From Ruminococcus callidus (lineage in GTDB: Bacteria > Bacillota > Clostridia > Oscillospirales > Ruminococcaceae), in NCBI RefSeq assembly GCF_020709055.1, contig NZ_JAJFCK010000002.1, positions 83,470 to 147,469 of the forward strand: 64,000 nucleotides of DNA, written 5' to 3'. The translations under genes were made by a program, and so were the position numbers. Shown here piece by piece: positions 40,889 to 50,700 of the stretch; position 1 is the first letter of the stretch; each line of letters opens with the position of its first letter. Under the pieces are notes generated by a model. That model was given only the letters and a program-made list of their open reading frames with translations. It was not told the origin of the DNA and made no database searches.

Positions 40889-41512
40889 ATGAGAGGCTTT
40901 TTGTCATTATTCACTGATTCCGCACGTGAACTGAAACAGGTGCGGACCATCACCGTTGCAGCGCTGTTCATGGCGCTGTCCATCGTCCTGCGCACCATCG
41001 CCATTCCCATCGGCACGGACATCCGCATCACGTTCGCATTTCTGGGCGTGATGATCATCGCCATGCTGTATGGCCCGGTGGTTTCCATGATTGCCGCACT
41101 GGGCACGGACATCATCGGCTATCTGCTGGACGGCTCCAAAATGCGGGAATATAACTTGCTGCTGGCGCTGGTGGTTGTTCTGAATGCGCTGGTATACGGT
41201 CTGTTCCTGTATCGCCGCACATCCCAGAAGAACCTGTTGTTCTCCGCCGTGCTGGCACGTCTGACCGTGGTGCTTATCGGCAATCTGATGCTGAACTCCA
41301 GCATTCTGTACGCATGCTACATCAATCCGGATTTCCCGTTTGCCATGTCCGGCTCGGCATGGAGCGCATTCGGCACCTGGATGCTGCCCCGTCTGATCAA
41401 GAACGTGGGACAGTTCCCCTTTGACGTCATTATGATCTGCGTTCTGCTGCCCATCGTCGTCAAGGCTTACCAGCAGGTATTCCACAAGTCGGTCCTGCGC
41501 ACGGTAAATTAA
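40889..41512 (+). CDS. folT: Folate-family ECF transporter S component (FolT-like)
   Basis: A 207-residue integral membrane protein with about six helices. The N-terminal RTITVAALFMALSIVLRTIAIP and later NAALAR-like helix contacts are typical for ECF S components, which capture a vitamin and dock on the shared EcfAA'T energising module. The folate assignment rests on the family pattern (IPIGTDIRITFAFLG) and on the THF riboswitch immediately upstream. The ecfA/ecfT genes are elsewhere. Monocistronic, between two palindromic repeats. Confidence 0.88.
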   Translation: MRGFLSLFTDSARELKQVRTITVAALFMALSIVLRTIAIPIGTDIRITFAFLGVMIIAMLYGPVVSMIAALGTDIIGYLLDGSKMREYNLLLALVVVLNALVYGLFLYRRTSQKNLLFSAVLARLTVVLIGNLMLNSSILYACYINPDFPFAMSGSAWSAFGTWMLPRLIKNVGQFPFDVIMICVLLPIVVKAYQQVFHKSVLRTVN

Positions 41513-41559
41513 GGACCTGTCTTTCCATGCGTACACACGTGCCTTGTGAAAACAGATTC
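41513..41559 (+). repeat. Palindromic interspersed repeat, copy C
   Basis: GGACCTGTCTTTCCATG and CTTGTGAAAACAGATTC around CGTACACACGTGC. Like copy A it begins at the base right after a TAA stop, here that of folT. Confidence 0.65.
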
Positions 41560-41606
41560 TAAGCACCCGTCTTTCCAAACGGATCAGCTCCCATAATCCG
41601 TAAAAC

Positions 41607-41656
41607 CACCCGCTGTCCGGTGTCACTCTGGTGCCGAACAGCGGGTGTTTCTTTGC
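41607..41656 (+). terminator. Terminator after folT
   Basis: CACCCGCTGT pairs with ACAGCGGGTG; inner CGG/CCG around CACTCTGG; followed by TTTCTTT. Confidence 0.85.
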
Positions 41657-41758
41657 CATGGCAGACGGGACACAGCGGATTTCGCCGTCTGTGAACCGCA
41701 ATTCATAGAAAGCGCTGCCTGCCGGCTTCTCTCAAAACGCAAATCCCGAAAAAAACAC

Positions 41759-41787
41759 GTGACAAATTCAGAGAAATATGTTATAAT
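41759..41787 (+). promoter_or_regulatory. Promoter of metG
   Basis: GTGACA (41759-41764) and TATAAT (41782-41787), 17-bp spacer. Confidence 0.82.
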
Positions 41788-41804
41788 AGAGGTTAAGAGC
41801 CTAC

Positions 41805-41860
41805 GCCGCCGGAACTTATTTCCACAGGATCCGGCGGCTGCAAATAAAGGAGGATCCTGT
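41805..41860 (+). promoter_or_regulatory. metG 5' leader with two overlapping alternative stems
   Basis: Stem 1: GCCGCCGG (41805-41812) with CCGGCGGC (41831-41838). Stem 2: ACAGGATCC (41824-41832) with GGATCCTGT (41852-41860). The latter covers the end of the AAAGGAGG ribosome site and reaches the ATG. The two share bases 41831-41832, so they compete at their ends. Confidence 0.5.
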
Positions 41861-43813
41861 ATGTCAAAAAAGCCGTTCTATATTACCACACCGATCTACT
41901 ATCCGTCCGGCAATCCGCACATCGGACACTGCTACACCACCGTTGCCTGCGATTCCATCGCACGCTACAGACGGATGCAGGGCTATGATGTGCTCTTTCT
42001 CACCGGTACCGATGAGCACGGTCTGAAAATCGAACAGAAAGCCGCTGCCAAGGGCGTTACCCCGAAAGAATACGTGGACGAGATCGTCAAGACGTTCAAA
42101 GCCCTCTGGGCAAAGATGCACATCAGCTATGATCGCTACATCCGCACCACCGACGATTACCACATAGAAACCGTACAGAAGATTTTCAAGAAGCTGTACG
42201 ATTTGGGCTACATCTACAAGGGCGAGTACAAGGGCAAGTACTGCACCCCGTGCGAGAGCTTCTGGACGGAATCCCAGCTGGACGAAAACGGCTGCTGTCC
42301 GGAATGTCACCGTGAGGTGACCGAGGCAAAGGAAGAGGCATACTTCATGAAGATGACCCCCTTCGCCGACCGCATTGAAAAGCTGCTCACAGAGACCGAC
42401 TATCTTCAGCCGAAAACCCGTGCGGTAGAGCTGGTAAACAACTTCATCAAGCCCGGTCTGGAAGACCTGTGCGTTTCCCGCACCTCTTTCAAGTGGGGCA
42501 TTCCGGTCACATTCGACCCCGACCACGTGGTTTACGTCTGGATCGATGCGCTGTCCAACTATATCAGCGCACTGGGCTACGGCAACGAAGCTTACCACGA
42601 TTTCGACCGCTACTGGCCGGCAGATGTCCACATGGTTGCCAAGGACATCATGCGGTTCCACGCCATTATCTGGCCGGCAATGCTGATGGCGCTGGATCTG
42701 CCGCTGCCGAAGCACCTCGCCGTTCACGGCTGGATCACTTTCAACGGACAGAAAATGTCCAAGTCGCTGGGCAACGTAGTTGACCCGTTCCTGCTGGCAG
42801 ACCGCTACGGCGCCGATGCCATCCGCTATCACATCCTGCGGGAAATGGCGCTGGGCGCAGACAGCTCGTTCTCCAACGAGATCATGATCAACCGCATCAA
42901 CTCCGATCTGGCAAATGGTCTGGGCAATCTGGTTTCCCGTACCGTTGCCATGGTGGACAAGTACTTCGGCGGCACGCTGCCGGAGGAACGTCAGGCAGGC
43001 GAGTTTGACGACGACCTCATTGCAGCTGCCACCGGACTGAAAGCAAAGCTGGAGACGCTGCTGGACAAGACCCAGCTGAACCAGATGCTGGCGGAGATCT
43101 TCCAGGTGGTATCCCGTGCGAACAAGTACATCGACGAGACAGCGCCGTGGATTCTGGCACGGGACGAGGCAAACCGCACCCGTCTGGCAACAGTGCTGTA
43201 CAACCTGCTGGAGACCATCCGCATCATTACCCTGCCGCTGGGCGCATTCATGCCGGAGACCATGCCGAAGATCTGGGCGCAGATCGGCGCAACAGAGGAC
43301 ACGCTGACCTACGACACCGCCGACCAGTTCGGCACACTGCCGGCAAATGTGACGGTACACAAGGGCGAGATCATCTTCCCGAGAATTGACGTGGAGAAGG
43401 AGATCGACGAGCTGAACCAGCTGATTCTGGCAGCACAGCCCAAGGAAGAGCCGAAGGAGCCGGAGTTCACCCCGCAGCCGCTGGCAGAGGAGATCGGCAT
43501 CGAGCAGTTCGGTGCGGTGGATCTGCGTGTGGCAAAGGTTCTGGAATGCGAAAAGGTGAAGAAGTCCAAGAAGCTGCTGAAGCTCCAGCTGGACGACGGC
43601 ATGGGCGGCAGACAGGTGGTTTCCGGTATTGCACCGTGGTACAAGCCGGAAGACCTGATCGGCAAGAAGATTATGCTGGTGGCAAACCTGAAGCCGGCAA
43701 AGCTGTGCGGCGTGGAAAGCTGCGGCATGATCTGTGCGGCAGATATGCCCAACGGTGATGTCAAGGTGATCTTCCCTGACGAAAGCCTGCCGGTAGGCTC
43801 GAAGATCCGCTAA
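41861..43813 (+). CDS. metG: Methionyl-tRNA synthetase with C-terminal tRNA-binding domain
   Basis: A 650-residue class I enzyme. The HIGH motif is SGNPHIGHCYTT (near residue 17), the zinc knuckle is CTPCESFW...CCPECH (about 127-150), and the KMSKS motif FNGQKMSKSLGN is near residue 300. The C-terminal 110 residues are a Trbp111-type OB domain (IGIEQFGAVDLRVAKVLECE, ending ESLPVGSKIR) that binds tRNA and dimerises. It charges tRNA-Met. ATG 41861 has AAAGGAGG at 7 nt; the open frame to 41645 runs over the terminator and promoter and is not real. Confidence 0.97.
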   Translation: MSKKPFYITTPIYYPSGNPHIGHCYTTVACDSIARYRRMQGYDVLFLTGTDEHGLKIEQKAAAKGVTPKEYVDEIVKTFKALWAKMHISYDRYIRTTDDYHIETVQKIFKKLYDLGYIYKGEYKGKYCTPCESFWTESQLDENGCCPECHREVTEAKEEAYFMKMTPFADRIEKLLTETDYLQPKTRAVELVNNFIKPGLEDLCVSRTSFKWGIPVTFDPDHVVYVWIDALSNYISALGYGNEAYHDFDRYWPADVHMVAKDIMRFHAIIWPAMLMALDLPLPKHLAVHGWITFNGQKMSKSLGNVVDPFLLADRYGADAIRYHILREMALGADSSFSNEIMINRINSDLANGLGNLVSRTVAMVDKYFGGTLPEERQAGEFDDDLIAAATGLKAKLETLLDKTQLNQMLAEIFQVVSRANKYIDETAPWILARDEANRTRLATVLYNLLETIRIITLPLGAFMPETMPKIWAQIGATEDTLTYDTADQFGTLPANVTVHKGEIIFPRIDVEKEIDELNQLILAAQPKEEPKEPEFTPQPLAEEIGIEQFGAVDLRVAKVLECEKVKKSKKLLKLQLDDGMGGRQVVSGIAPWYKPEDLIGKKIMLVANLKPAKLCGVESCGMICAADMPNGDVKVIFPDESLPVGSKIR

Positions 43814-43841
43814 ACGAACAAAACGCAAAACCATAGAAAAA

Positions 43842-43878
43842 GAAGCCGTACCTCGGAATGGTCTGAGGTACGGCTTTT
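43842..43878. terminator. Bidirectional terminator between metG and the CHAP-dockerin gene
   Basis: AAGCCGTACCTC pairs with GAGGTACGGCTT around a 10-nt loop; T-run on the plus strand, A-run on the minus side. Confidence 0.9.
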
Positions 43879-43898
43879 CTGTTGGGGGTGCGGTTTGG

Positions 43899-45491
43899 TT
43901 ATGCCAGCTTCTGCCGGAACAGTGCCAGGTCGAGGGCGTTCACCACGCCATCGGCGTTGAGGTCGGCAGCCTGCTGCTGGTCAGCGGTGAGGGTGGCGGC
44001 GTTCAGGAGGTAGTTTTGGAGAAAAACGGCATCGGCGGTGGTGAGGGTGTTGTCGGAGTTGAGGTCGCCGGGGATTGTATCATATACTTGAATCTGCTTA
44101 TAATCAAGAACCGTTGAAGATTCCCCACAAGCATTTTCCGCATATAAAAAATAACCATAGGTTCCTGCTTTATCAAATGAGCAAGTATATGTATCTTTTC
44201 CTGTTACATCAATAAAATCTACTCGCTTTCCATTATAATCAATTGGGATAGCTAAACGAGTGGCATTTTGACTTGTAAAAGAAAATGTTATCGTTTCACC
44301 AATTACATAGTACGATTTATCTGTTGAAATAGACAAATTTGATGGCGGGTTGTCTTGCACAGTAAATTCGATATATTCAGTTGTAGATTCTCCACATGCA
44401 TTTTCTGCATATAAAAAATAGCCATAAATTCCTGCTTTATCAAACGAACAAGTATACGTATTTTTCCCTGTTACATCAATAAAATCTGTTCTTTTTCCGT
44501 TATAATCAACTGGAATAGCTACTCTTACAGCATTATCACATGAAAATGAAAATGTAATTTGTTCGCCTACTGCATAACTATTTTTATCTGTAGAAATCGT
44601 TAAATTCGCAGGAACAGAACTATCAACTCGAAATTGTTTATAATCTAAAACCGTAGAAGCTTCGCCTGCTGCATTTTTAGCATATAAAAAATAGCCATAT
44701 ACACCTGGTGTATCAAATGAGCAAGTATATGAAGATCTTCCAGACACATCAATAAAATATTTTCGTTCTCCATTTACATCTATCGGAATATACATTTCTG
44801 TTGCATTTGAACACGAAAACGTGAACGTCACTGTATCACCAACTTTATACTTTCCGTCATTAGATGTTATACTCAAATTTGTCGGCGGATTTGGATTCGG
44901 ATTCGGATAATTCGGTCTCAAATACAACCGAATCGAACCGCCCATGCTTTTTGCAACGCTCTGTGCATTTCTCTCTCCGGCACATCTTCCGCCAGGATAA
45001 GTTTTCCCCTGGTTATTACCGCCGGCACAGTACACAGTGCCACCCTCGACCCTTGTTACAATTTCCACGTGTGACCATGAAAAAAACAACAGGTCTCCCG
45101 GCTGCGGCGAAGATACTACAACCGCACCTCTTTTTCGCATCTTTTTTTCAAAATCTGCAACCGTTCCACCGTGTGCAACGATTGAATCATCACATCCGGC
45201 ATTTTCAAGGCAGTCCGCAACATATTCATCACACCATGCCCCATAATCGACCCCAGAATACCCAAAATCAGAACAAGTTCGACCAGCTTGTGATTTTGCT
45301 ATCGTCGCAACATCCTGTGCAACATTGCCGGTCAGAGTATATCTGCTCTTATCAAAGCCATCCTTTCGACAGCAAATCGCAGAGACTGTCAGTGGATTCA
45401 TTGACAAAGAACCCAGATATGTTCCAAATAACACAATGCTGACAAACGCCGCAATCCACCGGACAAACCTTGTTTTCCTGCTTGCTTTCAC
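43899..45491 (-). CDS. Secreted CHAP-domain peptidase-like protein with three repeats and type I dockerin
   Basis: A 530-residue secreted protein. A signal peptide (RWIAAFVSIVLFGTYLG) is followed by a CHAP domain at about residues 55-190, with catalytic Cys in GAWCDEYVADCL and His in FFSWSHVEIVTR; it should cut peptidoglycan peptides. Three repeats of about 88 residues follow (each SFDxAGxYGYFLYAxNAxGE). The dockerin at the C-terminus (GDLNSDNTLTTADAVFLQNY, DLNADGVVNALDLALFRQ) has two calcium loops for cohesin docking. GTG 45491 is preceded by AAAGGAG; TTG 45500 is too close to it. The repeat-coding DNA is distinctly AT-rich compared with both ends. Confidence 0.9.
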   Translation of the reverse strand: MKASRKTRFVRWIAAFVSIVLFGTYLGSLSMNPLTVSAICCRKDGFDKSRYTLTGNVAQDVATIAKSQAGRTCSDFGYSGVDYGAWCDEYVADCLENAGCDDSIVAHGGTVADFEKKMRKRGAVVVSSPQPGDLLFFSWSHVEIVTRVEGGTVYCAGGNNQGKTYPGGRCAGERNAQSVAKSMGGSIRLYLRPNYPNPNPNPPTNLSITSNDGKYKVGDTVTFTFSCSNATEMYIPIDVNGERKYFIDVSGRSSYTCSFDTPGVYGYFLYAKNAAGEASTVLDYKQFRVDSSVPANLTISTDKNSYAVGEQITFSFSCDNAVRVAIPVDYNGKRTDFIDVTGKNTYTCSFDKAGIYGYFLYAENACGESTTEYIEFTVQDNPPSNLSISTDKSYYVIGETITFSFTSQNATRLAIPIDYNGKRVDFIDVTGKDTYTCSFDKAGTYGYFLYAENACGESSTVLDYKQIQVYDTIPGDLNSDNTLTTADAVFLQNYLLNAATLTADQQQAADLNADGVVNALDLALFRQKLA

Positions 45492-45619
45492 TGATACCAA
45501 CTCCTTTGTGTTTTATAGTCATATCTGACTATTCTATTCATATTATAATCTATTTAGATTGATATGTCAATATATTTTAGCCATTTGTGATAAAATAAAC
45601 GAAAAAAGGAGTGGCACAC

Positions 45620-45979
45620 ATGGCTTTTTATCAGCGAATTCGAGATCTGCGGGAAGATGCAGACAAAACACAATCTGAACTTGCAGCATATCTTGGGACA
45701 ACTGCCCAGTACTATGGCAAATATGAAAAAGGAGAACGTGAACTTCCGTTTTCTCGTGCCGTCCAGCTGGCGGACTTCTACGGGGTCAGTCTGGACTACA
45801 TCGCCGGACGCACCAACATTCCTGTCAACCGCTGTACCGTTTCGCTCCACGAAGACGCCGCTGCCGTGCTCCAAAAATACAACGCCCTCACCGAACGCAA
45901 CAAGGGAAAGCTGGAACAATTCCTCGACACCCTCTATGAACAGCAGGCTCAGCAAAAAGAAGCGCAATCCTCCGGCTGA
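45620..45979 (+). CDS. XRE-family transcriptional regulator
   Basis: A 119-residue protein with an N-terminal HTH_3 domain (KTQSELAAYLGTTAQYYGKYEKGER, read in two parts as helices 2 and 3) and a helical C-terminal part (AAAVLQKYNALTERNKGKLE). The start ATG 45620 lies 8 nt after AAGGAG; the GTG at 45611 overlaps that site. It is divergent from the CHAP-dockerin gene across a 128-bp AT-rich region and may control it. The target is not known. Confidence 0.9.
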   Translation: MAFYQRIRDLREDADKTQSELAAYLGTTAQYYGKYEKGERELPFSRAVQLADFYGVSLDYIAGRTNIPVNRCTVSLHEDAAAVLQKYNALTERNKGKLEQFLDTLYEQQAQQKEAQSSG

Positions 45980-46040
45980 AATAAATACCGCACAAAAGTC
46001 CCCGCACCGTCTGACCGATGCGGGGACTCTTTTGGTCCGC

Positions 46041-46712
46041 TTATTTTTCCGGTGTCACGCTGCAAACTGTCAGCGTTTCCGCCTGCACAGTGAACCGGAT
46101 CTCCATGCCGGCAAAGGGGAAGCCGTACACCCGTTCCGGGTCGTGCTGGTAGGACGGGCGGGGATCCTGCGCCAGCAGTTCCGTCAGCGGTTCACGCAGA
46201 TGCGCCGGCACCTGTGACAGCCACGCCTCCGGAAAGACCACGTGCAGCCGGTGGGCTGCTGCCTGCACCGCAAATCCGCCTCTTGCCTCCGGATGGCTGT
46301 CGATATGGGGCAGGTAGGGCTTGATGTCATAGATGGGCGTGCCGTCCATGAGGTCGGCGCCGGTCACGATCAGATACGGCGCATCTTTCCCGTGGAGCAC
46401 CACCTCTTTCAGCGCCACCACCGACAGCCCCACCGGATTCGGCCGGAACGGCGAACGGGTGGCGAATACCCCCATGCGCTGGTTCCCGCCCAGTCTCGGC
46501 GGACGCACCGTGGGCGACCAGTTTTCCCGCACCGCCTGCGAGAACTGCCAGATCAACCAAATGTGGCTGTATTCCTCCAGCCCCCGAAAGGCGTCGGCGT
46601 TGCGGTAGATCGGCTCCATCACAATCCGTGATTCCAGTTCCACCAGACCGCTCTGCCGTGGAATCCCGAACTTTGTCGGGAAATCGTTTCGAATGCGTGC
46701 GATGATTTTGAT
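46041..46712 (-). CDS. trmO: tRNA (adenine(37)-N6)-methyltransferase TrmO (TsaA family), apparent AUC start
   Basis: A 223-residue TsaA/TrmO protein that methylates N6-threonylcarbamoyladenosine-37 in tRNA-Thr. Core motifs: FPTKFGIPRQSGLV near the N-terminus, ATRSPFRPNPVGLS and GADLMDGTPIYDIKPYLP. The conserved N-terminus (KIIARIRNDFPTKFG) is encoded upstream of the first standard start codon in frame, GTG 46643. Reading back, the frame closes at TAA without an ATG, GTG or TTG. An ATC (46710-46712) sits 7 nt after AAGGAAG, where a start codon is expected. Either AUC is used or a mutation/assembly error changed the start. The C-terminal domain is complete. Confidence 0.85.
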   Translation of the reverse strand: MKIIARIRNDFPTKFGIPRQSGLVELESRIVMEPIYRNADAFRGLEEYSHIWLIWQFSQAVRENWSPTVRPPRLGGNQRMGVFATRSPFRPNPVGLSVVALKEVVLHGKDAPYLIVTGADLMDGTPIYDIKPYLPHIDSHPEARGGFAVQAAAHRLHVVFPEAWLSQVPAHLREPLTELLAQDPRPSYQHDPERVYGFPFAGMEIRFTVQAETLTVCSVTPEK

Positions 46713-46734
46713 AGTATCACTTCCTTACGGGCTC

Positions 46735-47796
46735 TTAAAGCAAGCCCAGCGACTGCATGTCCTCATAGCTCAGGATGTCCCAGTGCGCCAGCTTGTTGCG
46801 TGCCTCCCGATAGCTCCGCAGCTTTTCATAGTCCTTCTGCTCCACGTGGCACTTGGTGTTGCAAATGAAGTACAGCGTGCCCAGTTCCAGTTCGTCCGGC
46901 TCGTAGATGGTCTCGCCGTTGGAATTGCGGACGGGCATCACGCCCATCAGCTTTTCGTGATGCTTGCGGATAAATGCGCTCCGGAATTGCTCCATCTTCG
47001 GGAAGATGATCTTGATCTGCGCCTCCCACACAGCAGCGTGTACCCGTTTTTCCAAGTCTTCGCTGTTGTAGCCGTAGTCCGCAAAGAGCGTTCCCACCGT
47101 TTTCAGCGGCGATTGGGCGAGTGCCACGCCCTCGTCTGCCAGCTGTCCCGCCTGCTCGACGTTTTCGCCGGCAATGTGGTCGGCAATCTCGGCGATGTAC
47201 TGCTTCTGTGTGCTGCTGCACCGCAGCGGCGCCGTTACCGCCAGACAGAGCATCAGCCCGTCATAATCCGAAACATAGTCCTGATAGTTCAGGAAGGTCA
47301 GCTGCCGGTAGCCGCTGACGCTGGAGCACTGCACCTCCAGCAGAAAGACAGCGTGCTGGGCATTCTCCGGAAAGCTCTCCAGATAGTCCCGCACAAATTG
47401 AAACCACGCCTCGCATTCGTCCCGATGGATGCCCTTGACATAGATATACATCTGGTGGAGCGTCACCGGTTTGCTTGCCAGGTATTGTCCATAGGTCTGG
47501 GTGGGCCAGTAATTGTCGTAGACCCACTGCTCACAGTGATTTTTCAAAATGAATTCCCCGGGTTCCATGCGTTTTTTGGGATCACGCTCATATGGTGCTT
47601 CTATCACCAAAAAATCCCGTGTGGCGCTGGTCTGATGCAGAGAATTTTGGAGCATGCTGATGAAAACCGAGCGCCACGGCACATCGCCGGGAAAGTTCAG
47701 GACGACAGAATTTTCCAGCTCCACCTGTTCCAGCACGTCTTTCTGAAATCTTGCAGGGTTGGGGGTGCGTCCCCACCACAGCTCTTCTGTCATCAT
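46735..47796 (-). CDS. Uncharacterised protein with C-terminal HEPN-like RNxxAH motif
   Basis: A 353-residue cytoplasmic protein with no signal peptide. Its last segment, RSYREARNKLAHWDILSYED, contains R333-N-x-x-A-H338, the Rx4H motif of HEPN ribonuclease domains, in the typical position between two long helices as in Swt1-like and abortive-infection HEPN proteins. The first two-thirds (YERDPKKRMEPGEFILKNHC, VYDNYWPTQTYGQYL) are mixed alpha/beta and resemble a P-loop-less regulatory or NTPase-partner fold; I do not recognise it. The start overlaps the stop of the 1894-residue ATPase by 4 bp (ATGA), so the two are translationally coupled. Confidence 0.75.
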   Translation of the reverse strand: MMTEELWWGRTPNPARFQKDVLEQVELENSVVLNFPGDVPWRSVFISMLQNSLHQTSATRDFLVIEAPYERDPKKRMEPGEFILKNHCEQWVYDNYWPTQTYGQYLASKPVTLHQMYIYVKGIHRDECEAWFQFVRDYLESFPENAQHAVFLLEVQCSSVSGYRQLTFLNYQDYVSDYDGLMLCLAVTAPLRCSSTQKQYIAEIADHIAGENVEQAGQLADEGVALAQSPLKTVGTLFADYGYNSEDLEKRVHAAVWEAQIKIIFPKMEQFRSAFIRKHHEKLMGVMPVRNSNGETIYEPDELELGTLYFICNTKCHVEQKDYEKLRSYREARNKLAHWDILSYEDMQSLGLL

Positions 47797-50700
47797 GCTT
47801 CTTCACCATCCCCGATATAATTTGCCAGCTGGTTGGCAACCTCTTTCTGGTCGCCCAGCAGTTCCCGAAAGCTCTTAGTGGAAAAGACGTAGGTTCCGCC
47901 GTTGTCCCCCAGCACGTTCAGGTCGCACATCTCGATGAGCAGTTCGTTGATCTGTTCGTCTGTCAGCCGCAGAAGTCTGCCGATCTGGTTTTCCACGGCG
48001 ACCTCCCGAATCTCTGCGAGAGAGTAGCCGGCATCCGACTGCTTCCGATAATACAGCTCGGCAATGATCAGTGCAATGATCATGTAGTAGCCGCCCTCGT
48101 CCTTGTCCACCTTCAGGGTGATGTCCAGCTTCTGCCGGATCATCTCGTTAAAGCCGGGATCCGAGAGCACGCTCTTGAGGTGGGTTTCTGTCACAATGTA
48201 CGGCGGTGTTTCCGTCTCGTTATAGCCGGCATAATCCCGCTTCATTGCCTCCAGCAGCTTCTGGCAGTACAGCTGGATCAGACCCGGGAAATAATTGGTC
48301 TGCGCCAGAATCATGGAAATGGTGTTCTCATCCTGGAACCGGATGCCCAGATAGCCCAGCGCATGGGTCAGCAGTTCTGTGCCCTCCGGCGTCTTGAACG
48401 GGTGGATGGTCAGGGGTTCCAGATGGGTCAGTCCGATGTTATTGGAAAGCACCTCCTCCCGATTGAACCGGATCAGGTTGTGCGTTCCGGCGATGACGAA
48501 CTTGAACTTGCTGGACTGGATCTCCTTCAGCTCGGAAATCGGCTGATACTTGATCGCACTGCAGCTTTGAATGAAGATATCGCCCTCATCCAGCATCAGC
48601 AGCAGATAGTTAATGGGGTTCTCCTCGTCCATCAGACGACGCTTGATGTGCCGTGTCAGAACGCTCCAGTCGTCGCACTCGCAGGATTCGTCCAGAATGC
48701 CCTCGTCCACCAGCGACTGGGAAACCTTTCGGGCAGCCTGCGGATATTCCAGATGAAAGACATCGACTACCACCGCACGATGCCCCTGACTGTTGCCATC
48801 GATCTCCTTTCTCGCCATATTCAGCAGGGCGCTCTTACCCAGCTGGCGTCCGCCGTAGATCAGGTTTGCGCCATTGGGCGACTTGATTTTTTCCAGTTCT
48901 GCGGTGCGTCCGGTGAACAGCTCCGGCGGGAACTTCTTGCCGGATTCCGGGATAAAGGGCTGGCAGTAGGCAAACGGCAGTGCCGTCGCCATAAGCATGC
49001 GGTTGATGGCGTTGGTGCTGTAGTGCTTTGCCAGATAGAACAGCAGCACACGGTCGATCAGCAGGAACACCTTGGAGAACGACTGGTTCTCCTTGAGCTT
49101 CCGTGCAAAGTGACGGCGCTGGGACAGGGACATGGAATCATCCAGAAAGATGATGGTATTCATGGAAACGGTGTTGATCTTCTCCAGCATGTCCATCAGG
49201 CGCTCCGGATTGAAGTCGCCGGTGATGCACAGCACACGGAAGCCATCCTCCTCCGAATCCGAGCCAAATGCCGGAATGGGGTGCGAATAGTAGATATGAC
49301 CGCTCCGCTTTTTCATCCTCACGTTATAGATGTCTGCCCCGGCATTCGGCTCCTCCGTCACCGTGCAGTCCGTCCAGCCCAGCAGTTCCAGCAGCTGCGT
49401 CACACGCTCCACACCGGCATGCTCACTGCCATTGGAGAGCCATTTCTCAATCAGACGGGCGCCGCTGCGCTTGTCCTTCATCAGAGTGTTGGCAGAACGC
49501 CGTTTGATCGCCTTTTCCATGGTGATGCCACGGTCAGACACAACCTCGTGGAGCGAAGCGTACTCTTTCAGGAAGCTCTCCAGATAGTAGAACGGCTCCT
49601 CCGAGAAGTCCCGCACCTCTGTGATATCCTGCCGGCGAATGCGGTTGATCATGTTCTCCGCAGCTGTATAATTCTGCGTTTCGATGAGTCCGGCAATCTC
49701 CTCCTTGGTATAGGGGCCGTGTTCCAGCTCCGGATTGCTGAACACCGTGTCCAGCTGGCGGGACAGCTGCTCGCCGTATTCCTTGGCGTTGTCTGTGATC
49801 TCCTGCTCCAATGCCTCCAGCAAGGAGATATAGAAGCCGAAATCGCCGGAGTGCAAGGTGATGTCATACCACACATCAGCACAGTTGGCAATGGCGGTCT
49901 TAACGCCGCGGATGTCCGAGATTCTGCCGTAGCTCTGCGCCAGTTCCAGTTCGTTCTGGAAGTCCTGATGCAGCCACAGGATCTGCTTCTCCGCCAGATT
50001 CATGCAGCGGCTATAGAGGGTGTACTTGCTGTGCTTTGCCACAGCATCCAGTCCCATTTCTACAGCGTACTCCTGAATGAGCCGTGCGGTGCGCAGATTG
50101 CACTGGGCACGATCCTCGCCGAAGATCTCGTCCACCCGATGTTCCAGCGTCGGAAGCTTGGCTGCGGCGTGCTGTTCAATACGGGAGAGCACGTTGAATT
50201 TCGGCAGCCGGCAGAATGTGCCCTGCAGTTCCGGCAGGAAGTCATCTCCCAGCAGAATATGGCTGCTCAGCAGGAACGGCTGGTAGAAATACTTCCGGTT
50301 CTGCGGACAATAGGAGCCGTCCAGACGTGCGCACAGTTCCTTTGCCGTGTAGACAATGCTCGCTGCACCGCAGCCCGGTACGCTGGCAAAGTCCTCCGCC
50401 AGTGTTTCCAGATTGCTGTAGATGGCATTCTTTCCCTCCAGATAGAGCCGGTTGGCGTACTCGTTCTCCGAGTTTGTGGACTTCTTGACCACATCCAGCC
50501 ACTCGCAGATGCACACCAGTGCCCGTTTCATGGCATTGACGATATTTCCACGCCGGCCGCCCACCAGCTTGACATAGCGGTCAACCGGCTCTTTGTTCTC
50601 CTCCATCTGGTCGGCAGCACGATCCCAGCCATCGTCCACGTAGTCGTCGATGCGCTTCTTGTCCAGATTTTCCTCCGAGATCTCGTGCTTCTTGCGAATG

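Noticed and set aside
41780..41860. A T-box in front of metG or serC
   Set aside because: No specifier loop, no conserved GGTGG-type antiterminator bulge and no T-run terminator were found in either leader.
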